64,000 bases of DNA, from positions 1-64,000 of the forward strand of contig JABSSL010000032.1 of assembly GCA_013214355.1 (NCBI GenBank), given 5' to 3'. Under the pieces are notes generated by a model. That model did no database searches. It saw only the letters and a program-made list of their open reading frames with translations, and was not told the DNA's origin. Shown piece by piece: positions 44,556-52,794 of the stretch. The translations under genes and the position numbers were made by a program. How positions within the stretch are numbered: position 1 is the first letter of the stretch; each line of letters begins with the position of its first letter. This DNA comes from Saprospiraceae bacterium. GTDB taxonomy: Bacteria; Bacteroidota; Bacteroidia; Chitinophagales; Saprospiraceae.

Positions 44556-47500
44556 ATGAAAAAAATCCTTCTACAATTAATCTTATTTGCATGCACAACC
44601 ACGCTGGCAGCCCAGGCCGATAAAGTGGAGGTTGTCACTACAGATGATGGAATGAAGCTCGTAGTCAACGGCAAAGATTTCATGGTCAATGGTATGAACT
44701 GGGATTACTTCCCAATTGGAACTACCGTTACGTATAGTTTATGGCAGCAGCCAGATGATGTCATTAGAGCGGCCTTGGACGAGGAAATGTCTCTATTGAA
44801 AAATATGGGTGTAAATGTGATCCGTGTTTACACGGGTATCCAACCGCGTTGGATTCGATACATACATGAAAAGTTTGGCATCTATACCATGCTTAATCAT
44901 GCCTTCGGTAGATATGGGTTGACGCTGGACGGAAGTTGGGTCGCCAACACGGAGTATTCTGATCCAAGAGTGATTGAGCTACTTACGAAGGAGGCGACGG
45001 CAATGGCAAAGCAATACCAAGGTACGCCCGGATTGTTATTGTACTTGCTAGGTAATGAAAACAACTACGGCCTCTTCTGGGGAGGAGCTGAGACAGAAGA
45101 TATTCCCATTCAGGATCGAAAGTCCACTATTCGTGCCCGGGCCATGTACAAGCTCATGAATCAGGCCACCGTTGCTATGAAGGCTATAGACACTGGTCAT
45201 CCAGTGGCGATCTGTAATGGTGACTTACTGTTCATGGAACTGATCGTGGAAGAATGTAAGGACGTGGATATTTTTGGAACCAATATGTACCGTGGTGTTT
45301 CCTTCGGTGATGCCTTCGAACGAGTGCGGCAGGAGTTTGGCAAGCCGATCTTATTTACAGAGTTCGGTGCAGATGCCTTCAATGCGAGAAGTAATGCTGA
45401 AGACCAGTTGTCACAAGCTTATTATATGGTGAACAATTGGCAAGAGATTTATGATAATGCTGCGGGTCTAAGTGGTGCCGGTAATTCCATTGGTGGATTT
45501 ACTTTCCAGTTCAGTGATGGATGGTGGAAATATGGCCAAACCAAAAACTTAGATGTTCACGATAATACAGCATCTTGGGCAGCTGGAGGATATGAGCGCG
45601 ACTTTGAGGAGGGAGAAAATAACATGAATGAGGAATGGTTTGGTATCTGTGCCAAGGGGCCAACCGATTCTAGAGGATTGTATCAATTGTATCCAAGAGC
45701 GGCTTACTATGCCTTGAAGCAAGCGCATGAATTTAATCCTTATGGATCTGATGCAAGCGGGGAATCCGTTAGAGCCCATTTTGGCAAAATTGCTTTGATG
45801 GATGCTGTGACTCGTGCACGAGGAGACAAGGCTGCTTTGTCTGCAGAATCGACCAAGAAAGTTCGAATCAGTGACTTTAGAGCAGAGATCTCCACCTTTG
45901 TCACGGGAGGAGATATGATCCGAACGCCCGTTGATCCCGATCCTACCGCACTAACTTACCCTGATGAATTAGGTTTTGACCATATGGCTTCTTATTTCTT
46001 TGAAGTGGAAGCAAAACCCAGTAATGATGTTCGCATGAATGTCTCCTTCAACGTACTGGGGAATGTAGCAGAAAATCCAATCAACGAAATCTTCTATGAG
46101 AACCGAGGCCGGCCTCGTACAGTCAATACGAACCAAGGCGGACTTGCCTTACCAGATATTAATCGACTTAGCGTATACCGAGCGGATTTCAACTGGAACC
46201 ACAAATGGGCAGACTTGACGGGTTTCTACCGTACTGGTCACTACCATTGGGGATATGAAGGTGACTTCTTTGGCTTGTACCCAGAGGCCAACTACGGTCC
46301 AAATATTGATATCTACAACGGTACTGCTCCTTTTGGTTTTGAGGCAGAATTGAAGAGATCTCTTAAAGGCTTCAAGATCGCTTTCGGACCAGAACTATGG
46401 TGGGGAGCTAACCCAGCCGTTTTAATAAAGTACCATCGCAAGTTTGGAAAGTATGACGTAACCGGGATTTTCCACGAAGATGTGGATCGCCCAGGTAACA
46501 CGGTAAGTTCGTTTGCTATTCCGATGCCACAAACTCGTAGAGCTACTTTACACATCAAAAGAGACCTAGGTCCATTGGGCGTCGAGCTCGGTGGTATGTG
46601 GGGTGGACAACCTCTAGTGGGTCGAGAATTCCAGATTATCGATGAGGACGATGAAAAATCAGGTGTTTACCAGGATGAGATCAAAGATAGTGATACCTGG
46701 GGTGGTAAGTTCAAATTAACGCTTACTTCAGGTAAGGTTAACTGGTACGCACAAGGTGCCGCTATGGGCTTAGTAGCCAACGGTGGAGCCGATTACACGC
46801 AGACCTTTACCGGGTGGAGATTGAAAGATAGTGGAAGTGGTAATCAGGTTAACTTCTTGACTGGTTTTACCTATGCGATGGGTAATTTCCAGATTGCGCC
46901 AAACTTCTTGTGGCAAAGACCTATCGTTGCTCCGATTCCCGGTGATGTTGCTGCTCCCGGCAGACCTAGAAACATCCTTGATGATCCATTTGCTGTAAGA
47001 GGTAACCGAGAGCAGGTAGCTGGTGAGATCCTATTCACTTACGATCCTACCCCTGCAACCTGGATGTATTCTTGGGATAGTGACATGGTAGAAGATTCGA
47101 AGTTTGCGGTTAGTGCAGGTTTTGTGTATCGCCACTTGCCGACCACGATGGATGCTGGTGTCGGTATCTTTGGTGATGGTCGTACACTCTTCGTCTTCCC
47201 AGGCGCTCCACCAGCCAAAGATCTCTGGGAAGCTCACGCACGTATCGTATCTAAGGTTAGTACCAACTTTGGTATCATTGCCAATGTATATGGTGGTACT
47301 GCGCAGGCCAATGGTAGCGACCCTCGTTTACTTGAGCGCTTTGGAACTGATGTACGTTTGATCTACAACAAACTTAAGGTAGCCACGATGTTCAAATTGA
47401 ACGACTGGGGACCATTTGACTATCATCGTGACTTCAACTTAACTTTCCCACTGCAGCTAACTGCTGATATCTCTACAAACTTAGGAAGCCCAACCTGGTT

Positions 47501-47690
47501 GGATATGCCCGATACTAGAGCAGGTATTCGTGCTACTTGGCGTTCGTTGGATCAATTTTCTCCACGTTACTGCCCAACAACTGCTTTGGACGCAGCAGGA
47601 GACAGAGTTTGTGATCCACTTGCACCTGGTTTCGACGATGGTCAAGAATGGGAAATTAGAACTTATATACACTTCAACATAGGCAAATAG
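44556..47690 (+). CDS. Clan GH-A glycosidase fused to a predicted outer-membrane beta-barrel
   Basis: A 1044-aa secreted protein in two parts. Residues 20-400 form a GH2/GH5-like TIM barrel: LVVNGKDFMVNGMNWDYFPI, NMGVNVIRVYTG, the likely acid/base Glu168 in LLGNENNYG and the likely nucleophile Glu269 in PILFTEFGADA. Residues about 430-1044 have no hydrolase features. They are a succession of aromatic-rich amphipathic strands and polar loops (RADFNWNHKWADLTGFYRTG, RATLHIKRDLGPLGVELGG, VNFLTGFTYAMGNFQIAPNF) that end in EIRTYIHFNIGK, as in an outer-membrane barrel. There is no SusC plug or TonB box. As the first gene of a beta-1,3-glucan locus it may cut glucan at the surface and pass products inward. 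The enzyme part is confident; the barrel is predicted from pattern only. Confidence 0.75.
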   Translation: MKKILLQLILFACTTTLAAQADKVEVVTTDDGMKLVVNGKDFMVNGMNWDYFPIGTTVTYSLWQQPDDVIRAALDEEMSLLKNMGVNVIRVYTGIQPRWIRYIHEKFGIYTMLNHAFGRYGLTLDGSWVANTEYSDPRVIELLTKEATAMAKQYQGTPGLLLYLLGNENNYGLFWGGAETEDIPIQDRKSTIRARAMYKLMNQATVAMKAIDTGHPVAICNGDLLFMELIVEECKDVDIFGTNMYRGVSFGDAFERVRQEFGKPILFTEFGADAFNARSNAEDQLSQAYYMVNNWQEIYDNAAGLSGAGNSIGGFTFQFSDGWWKYGQTKNLDVHDNTASWAAGGYERDFEEGENNMNEEWFGICAKGPTDSRGLYQLYPRAAYYALKQAHEFNPYGSDASGESVRAHFGKIALMDAVTRARGDKAALSAESTKKVRISDFRAEISTFVTGGDMIRTPVDPDPTALTYPDELGFDHMASYFFEVEAKPSNDVRMNVSFNVLGNVAENPINEIFYENRGRPRTVNTNQGGLALPDINRLSVYRADFNWNHKWADLTGFYRTGHYHWGYEGDFFGLYPEANYGPNIDIYNGTAPFGFEAELKRSLKGFKIAFGPELWWGANPAVLIKYHRKFGKYDVTGIFHEDVDRPGNTVSSFAIPMPQTRRATLHIKRDLGPLGVELGGMWGGQPLVGREFQIIDEDDEKSGVYQDEIKDSDTWGGKFKLTLTSGKVNWYAQGAAMGLVANGGADYTQTFTGWRLKDSGSGNQVNFLTGFTYAMGNFQIAPNFLWQRPIVAPIPGDVAAPGRPRNILDDPFAVRGNREQVAGEILFTYDPTPATWMYSWDSDMVEDSKFAVSAGFVYRHLPTTMDAGVGIFGDGRTLFVFPGAPPAKDLWEAHARIVSKVSTNFGIIANVYGGTAQANGSDPRLLERFGTDVRLIYNKLKVATMFKLNDWGPFDYHRDFNLTFPLQLTADISTNLGSPTWLDMPDTRAGIRATWRSLDQFSPRYCPTTALDAAGDRVCDPLAPGFDDGQEWEIRTYIHFNIGK

Positions 47691-47728
47691 TGAGTTGATC
47701 TCATGGCCGAAGAGCCTATATCATCACA

Positions 47729-47744
47729 TTATTTGATCAAATAA
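47729..47744. promoter_or_regulatory. 16-bp perfect palindrome before the repeat lipoprotein
   Basis: TTATTTGATCAAATAA is a perfect palindrome 15 nt before the start codon of the next gene and overlaps its probable ribosome binding region. It could bind a dimeric regulator or form a small mRNA hairpin. AT-rich palindromes arise by chance, so this is a weak call. Confidence 0.3.
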
Positions 47745-47758
47745 AAAGAAATAAATAG

Positions 47759-50700
47759 ATGAAAGCTAAACCAATATTTAAAGTTTCCTCAACGCTCTGT
47801 GCAGCGCTACTACTACTACTTGCTTTCAGCTGTAGCAGAGAAATTGACGGATTGGAACCTGCTGATTTTCCCGCTGGTGGAGAGGTCTTCATTGATGGTT
47901 TCCCAGGTGGTCTGGAATACACTGCCTTTGGTGGCTCTAAAACGGACGCATTTCAAGTAGATGAAGACGTAGCCTACGATGGAGAAGCTTCCATGCGTTT
48001 TGAAATACCCGATCTTGATGACCCAAGTGGAGGGTATGCAGGTGGAGCTTACACTTTTCCAGTAGGCCGAGATTTGACTGGATTTGATGCCTTGACTTTT
48101 TGGGCCAAAGCGTCTAAGTCCGCTAACATTGATGAAATTGGATTTGGTAACGATTTGGGAGAATCCAAGTACCGAGTGGTCATCACTAGTGTTGCTGTAA
48201 ATACCAATTGGAAGAAGTATATCATTCCCATTCCTGATGCATCGAAACTAACGCAGGAAAGAGGTATGTTATGGTATTCTGAAGGACCAGAAGATGGAAA
48301 GGGCTATACCTTTTGGATTGATGAGGTGCAATTTGAGAAGTTGGGAACTGTAGCTCATCCCAAGGCTGCCATTTTACTAGGTAATGATCTTCAGCTGACT
48401 GCTGAAACAGGTGATAGATTGCTTGTTGATGGCTTGACAGCTACCGCTAACTTACCGAATGGAGTTGATCAAACTGTATTCGCTGCTCCCGGATATTTTG
48501 ACTTCACTTCTTCTAATCCATCCGTTGCTTCAATCAACGCAAGTGGCGTGCTTACTGTAATCGATGCCGGTACCACCGTTATTACAGCTAAGTTAGGGGA
48601 AGTAGATGCCACAGGTTCTTTGACCCTTGAATCTAGTGGAGACCCTATCTTGCCCGCTACGCCAGCTCCTACACCGCAGGTTAGCCAGGATAGTGTAATT
48701 TCTATGTATAGCAATGTCTATAATGATGTAGTGGTGGATACCTGGAACCCTTTCTGGGAATTCTCGACTACACTCGTGGATGATGTTAAAATCGGAGATG
48801 ATGACCTGAAGCGATATAAGCAACTCAACTTTGTAGGTATTCTTACGGAGTCGGCTAAGATCGATGCTTCTGAGATGACCCACTTCCATATGGACATCTG
48901 GACACCAGATCCTACGGACGGTGGACAGACCTTCAAGATCCTTCTAGTGGATTTCGGAGCAGATGGTAACTTCGGAGGAAATGATGATTCATCTCATGAA
49001 GTGAGCTTCACGGCGCCAACCTTGTCATCAGGAAAATGGGTAAGCCTAGATATTCCTTTGGTGGACTTTGCCGGTTTGGTGAATCGTAATAATATTGCTC
49101 AATTGGTACTTTCCGGAGAACTTCGCAACGTCTTTGTAGACAATGTTTATTACTATAATGCTGGCTCAAGTGGACGACCAGAACCAACTGAAGCTGCACC
49201 AACCCCGACGGTGGATGCTGCTGATGTTGTTTCTCTATATAGTAATGCTTATGATGATGTACCCGTAGATACTTGGTCCGCTGATTGGGACGTGGCGCAG
49301 TTAGAAGACATTCAGGTAGCTGGAGATGATGTGAAGCTGTACACCGGTTTGTCCTTTGCAGGTATTGAATTTACGAGTCAGACAGTAGATGCTTCTCAGT
49401 TGGACCGTTTCCATATGGACATTTGGACGCCAGATCCTACTGCTGTACCTGCTGCCCTGCGTATCAAGTTAGTGGACTTTGGTGCAGACGGAGCTTTTGG
49501 TGGAGGTGATGATGTAGAGCATGAACTGGCTATCGATGCTAACACAAGTCCTGCTTTGGCTACGGAACAATGGGTAGGCATAGATTTGCCGCTAAGCGCT
49601 TTTGCAGGCCTTACCACCCGTGCCAACCTCGCACAAATGATTATCTCTGGTGATCCTAACACTTTATACGTTGACAACATCTACTTCTACGCTGGTGAAG
49701 GCGGCGGAGGTGGTGGTGGCGGAGATACCGAGCCTATGGTAGCTGCTCCAGCCCCTACGCAAAGTAGTGCGGATGTTGTTTCGCTATTCAGTGATGTATA
49801 TGACGATGTGCCAGTGGATACTTGGCGCACAGATTGGTCAAATGCGACTTTCGAAGATGTCTTGGTAGCCGATAATGCGACTAAGAAGTATTCTGCACTT
49901 GACTTCGTGGGTATTGAAACGGTAGCCAACCCTGTGGATGCTAGTGGTATGACGCACTTCAGTATGGACGTATGGTCACCTGACTTCACCGTCTTTGGTA
50001 TCAAACTGGTTGATTTCGGTGCCGATGGTGCTTTCGGTGGAGGTGATGATGTCGAGCATCAGATTAATTTTGAAGCTCCGGTCCAAGGGGATTGGGTAAG
50101 TTTTGATATTCCATTGACAGATTTCACTGGTTTGACTACTACTTCCAATATTGCACAGTATATCATCGTAGGACAGCCTACAGGCGCGACTACGGTATTT
50201 GTGGATAATGTTTACTTCTTCAATAGTGAAGGAGGTGGCGGTGGTGGCGGTAATGAGCCTTCTATGGCTGCTCCAACCCCAACACAAAGTGAGGCGGATG
50301 TAGTTTCGGTATTTAGTGATGCCTATACTGATGTAGCCGTCGATACCTGGCGTACAGATTGGTCTTCAGCTACTTTCGAAGATGTAATGGTGGATGGAAA
50401 TGCTACTAAGAAGTACTCAGACTTAGACTTTGTAGGCATTGAGACGGTATCAAGCACAGTAGATGCCAGCAATATGACGCACTTCCGTATGGATGTTTGG
50501 TCACCTGACTTTACGGTCTTTGGTATCAAGCTGGTGGACTTCGGCGCTGACGGTGCCTTCGGCGGTGGTGATGATACAGAACATCAAATCAACTTCGATG
50601 CTCCGGTGCAAGGAGAATGGGTAAGCTTCGATATCCCATTGACTGACTTTACTGGGCTTACTACGACAGGTAATATTGCGCAGTTTATTTTAGCGGGACA

Positions 50701-51796
50701 ACCAACAGGAGCCACTACAGTCTTTGTAGATAACATCTACTTCTATACGGATGGAAGTGGTGGCATGTTAACGGAGCCAGCCATGGCCGCTCCGATGCCT
50801 ACTCAAGATGCTGCGAATGTAGTTTCGGTATTTAGTGATGCCTACGATGATGTAGCTATAGATACATGGCGTACAGACTGGTCGGCTGCTACTTTCGAGG
50901 ATGTTACGGTTGCAGGAAATGCGACTAAGAAGTATTCTGCACTGGATTTCGTCGGAATTGAGGCCGTTTCTAGTCCTGTAGATGCTAGCAATATGACTAA
51001 CTTCCGCATCGATATATGGTCTGCTGACTTCGAGTTGTTCGGTATTAAACTGGTAGACTTTGGTGCTGATGGTGCCTTTGGTGGTGGCGATGATGTAGAG
51101 CAACAACTGGACTTCAACATGCCAATGCAAGGGGAATGGGTGAGCCTAGACATTCCACTGAGCGACTTCACGGGGCTAACAACTACGGGTAATATCGCTC
51201 AATTCATCTTAGTAGGTCGTCCCGCAGGAACTACTACTGTCTTTGTAGATAATATGTTCTTCTATGGAGAAGGAGATGGTGGTGGTGGAAACCTTACGGA
51301 GCCAGCAGAAGCTGCTCCAGCACCAACCCTTGCCGAAGCAGATGTGATTTCGCTTTTCAGCGATGTGTACACAGATGTACCTGTTGATACTTGGCGTACA
51401 GACTGGTCTTCGGCGACTTTCGAAGATGTGATGGTAGCCGGTAATGCCACGAAGAAGTATTCTGCCTTAGATTTTGTGGGTATCGAAACAGTGGCCAACA
51501 CCGTTGATGCCAGTGAAATGACCCACTTCCATATCGATGTATGGTCTGCTGATGCTACCTTCTTTGGCATCAAAATCGTTGATTTTGGAGCAGATGGTGC
51601 TTTTGGTGGTGGTGATGACGTAGAACACCAAATCAACTTTGAAGCGCCTCAACAAGGAGGCTGGGTAAGCTATGATATTCCATTGACTGACTTCACAGGA
51701 TTGACGACACAAGGAAATGTGGCACAGTATATCTTGGTAGGTCAGCCTACTGGTGCAAATACCATTTTCGTGGATAACATGTATTTCCACAAATAA
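47759..51796 (+). CDS. Multimodular surface lipoprotein with six tandem CBM-like repeats
   Basis: A 1345-aa lipoprotein (signal ending LLLLLAFSCSREIDG). After an N-terminal CBM-like beta-sandwich (about 35-200) and a BIG2-type Ig domain (about 215-297, SSNPSVASINASGVLTVID) come six copies of a domain of about 165 residues, starting near 301, 475, 658, 833, 1006 and 1181. Each copy carries VVSxFSDxYxDVxxDTW, MTHFxMDxW, KLVDFGADGAFGGGDD, a VSFDIPLxDFTGLTT block and VFVDNxYF; the FGADG..GGGDD loop may bind calcium. Poly-Gly linkers join several copies. Similar repeats occur beside laminarin enzymes of marine Bacteroidota. It lies between the glycosidase-barrel gene and the GH16 gene and probably replaces SusD as the surface glucan binder; this is inference. 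Confidence 0.85.
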   Translation: MKAKPIFKVSSTLCAALLLLLAFSCSREIDGLEPADFPAGGEVFIDGFPGGLEYTAFGGSKTDAFQVDEDVAYDGEASMRFEIPDLDDPSGGYAGGAYTFPVGRDLTGFDALTFWAKASKSANIDEIGFGNDLGESKYRVVITSVAVNTNWKKYIIPIPDASKLTQERGMLWYSEGPEDGKGYTFWIDEVQFEKLGTVAHPKAAILLGNDLQLTAETGDRLLVDGLTATANLPNGVDQTVFAAPGYFDFTSSNPSVASINASGVLTVIDAGTTVITAKLGEVDATGSLTLESSGDPILPATPAPTPQVSQDSVISMYSNVYNDVVVDTWNPFWEFSTTLVDDVKIGDDDLKRYKQLNFVGILTESAKIDASEMTHFHMDIWTPDPTDGGQTFKILLVDFGADGNFGGNDDSSHEVSFTAPTLSSGKWVSLDIPLVDFAGLVNRNNIAQLVLSGELRNVFVDNVYYYNAGSSGRPEPTEAAPTPTVDAADVVSLYSNAYDDVPVDTWSADWDVAQLEDIQVAGDDVKLYTGLSFAGIEFTSQTVDASQLDRFHMDIWTPDPTAVPAALRIKLVDFGADGAFGGGDDVEHELAIDANTSPALATEQWVGIDLPLSAFAGLTTRANLAQMIISGDPNTLYVDNIYFYAGEGGGGGGGGDTEPMVAAPAPTQSSADVVSLFSDVYDDVPVDTWRTDWSNATFEDVLVADNATKKYSALDFVGIETVANPVDASGMTHFSMDVWSPDFTVFGIKLVDFGADGAFGGGDDVEHQINFEAPVQGDWVSFDIPLTDFTGLTTTSNIAQYIIVGQPTGATTVFVDNVYFFNSEGGGGGGGNEPSMAAPTPTQSEADVVSVFSDAYTDVAVDTWRTDWSSATFEDVMVDGNATKKYSDLDFVGIETVSSTVDASNMTHFRMDVWSPDFTVFGIKLVDFGADGAFGGGDDTEHQINFDAPVQGEWVSFDIPLTDFTGLTTTGNIAQFILAGQPTGATTVFVDNIYFYTDGSGGMLTEPAMAAPMPTQDAANVVSVFSDAYDDVAIDTWRTDWSAATFEDVTVAGNATKKYSALDFVGIEAVSSPVDASNMTNFRIDIWSADFELFGIKLVDFGADGAFGGGDDVEQQLDFNMPMQGEWVSLDIPLSDFTGLTTTGNIAQFILVGRPAGTTTVFVDNMFFYGEGDGGGGNLTEPAEAAPAPTLAEADVISLFSDVYTDVPVDTWRTDWSSATFEDVMVAGNATKKYSALDFVGIETVANTVDASEMTHFHIDVWSADATFFGIKIVDFGADGAFGGGDDVEHQINFEAPQQGGWVSYDIPLTDFTGLTTQGNVAQYILVGQPTGANTIFVDNMYFHK
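48659..51793 (+). repeat. Six in-frame tandem repeats of about 520 bp
   Basis: Repeat starts are near 48659, 49181, 49730, 50255, 50774 and 51299. Copies 3, 4 and 6 are nearly identical in protein over most of their length, copies 5 and 2 differ more and copy 1 is the most divergent. This order suggests recent expansion from the C-terminal side. Such DNA can recombine and may be misassembled in short-read data. Confidence 0.85.
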
Positions 51797-51810
51797 GAAT
51801 TAGTGTAGTT

Positions 51811-51851
51811 AAAAGGAAGCTATCTTTTCTTGGAAAGATGGGCTTCCTTTT
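51811..51851 (+). terminator. Terminator hairpin after the repeat lipoprotein
   Basis: AAAAGGAAGC (51811-51820) pairs with GCTTCCTTTT (51842-51851), and ATCTTTTC with GGAAAGAT inside, giving a long stem 15 nt past the stop codon. The right arm ends in TTTT. It could end or attenuate the transcript before GH16, so the genes downstream may be expressed at a lower level. Confidence 0.7.
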
Positions 51852-51907
51852 ACACAGATCTAAAAGGGTAAATCCCTCTTACTAATTACACTTAAAATAA
51901 AAGCAAA

Positions 51908-52741
51908 ATGCAATTTAAATATAGCACGATAAAGCCCTTAGCTGGCCTGACACTTCTCTTTTTAGTAGCCTTCGCTTTTTCTTCTTGCGAGGATGACAAC
52001 GTGGCTTTGGCAGATCGCAATTATCAGCTTGTATGGCAAGATGAATTTGATGGACCTGCTGGTCAATTGCCGGACGCGACCAAGTGGAATTTTGATGTGG
52101 GTACAGGTTGGGGTAACAACCAGCTAGAATACGATACAGACCGTGCCGAAAATGCTTCTACTGATGGTAATGGCAACCTAGCTATCGTAGCTCGTAGAGA
52201 ATCTTTTGCCGGTTCTGCTTTTACTTCCGCTAGAATTACAACCTTAGGAAAATTTGACCGCACCTACGGCCGATACGAAGCCCGTATCAAAATGCCTTGG
52301 GGTCCCGGAATTTGGCCTGCTTTCTGGTTGTTGGGTTCAAATTGTGACCAGCAAGAATGGCCGCTATGTGGCGAGATAGACGTGATGGAGTATCGTGGCC
52401 AAGAGCCAAATATTATTCACGGATCTGTGCACGGACCTGGATATTCAGCAGGAGGAGCAATCACCAAGAACTTTAGCTTCGAAAATGCACGCTTTGACAC
52501 GGATTTTCATCTATTCGCGGTGGAGTGGGGAGAAGAATTTATCAACTACTATGTAGACGATACGCTATACTTCTCCATTACCCCGGCAGATTTGCCAGGC
52601 GAATGGGTATATGACCACCCTTTTCATATTATCCTGAACGTGGCCGTTGGGGGTGACTACGTAGGTTTTCCAACTATCCAGACACCTTTCCCACAAACCA
52701 TGTTAGTGGATTACGTGAGAGTATATCAGGAAGTAAATTAG
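51908..52741 (+). CDS. GH16 beta-1,3-glucanase (laminarinase-type) lipoprotein
   Basis: A 277-aa GH16 enzyme with a lipoprotein signal (VAFAFSSCEDD). The catalytic motif GEIDVMEYRG gives nucleophile Glu156, helper Asp158 and acid/base Glu161; the extra Met in EIDVME is the beta-bulge form typical of laminarinases. Other family blocks are YQLVWQDEFDGPAG, WGNNQLEYDTDRAEN, MPWGPGIWPAFWLLG, HGSVHGPGYSAG and the final PQTMLVDYVRVYQ. It cleaves beta-1,3-glucan internally by a retaining mechanism, near the membrane surface. The protein is a single catalytic domain of normal size. It lies between the binding lipoprotein and the phosphorylase gene, which supports laminarin as the substrate. Confidence 0.95.
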   Translation: MQFKYSTIKPLAGLTLLFLVAFAFSSCEDDNVALADRNYQLVWQDEFDGPAGQLPDATKWNFDVGTGWGNNQLEYDTDRAENASTDGNGNLAIVARRESFAGSAFTSARITTLGKFDRTYGRYEARIKMPWGPGIWPAFWLLGSNCDQQEWPLCGEIDVMEYRGQEPNIIHGSVHGPGYSAGGAITKNFSFENARFDTDFHLFAVEWGEEFINYYVDDTLYFSITPADLPGEWVYDHPFHIILNVAVGGDYVGFPTIQTPFPQTMLVDYVRVYQEVN

Positions 52742-52794
52742 CACTAACTTAGAGGACAAAAGTTTTAGACGGCTAATACAGAACAGAATCAACA

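Noticed and set aside
47759-51796. Tandem DNA repeats considered as a CRISPR-like or mobile array
   Set aside because: The repeats are about 520 bp, in frame and without stop codons; they are protein domains of one lipoprotein.
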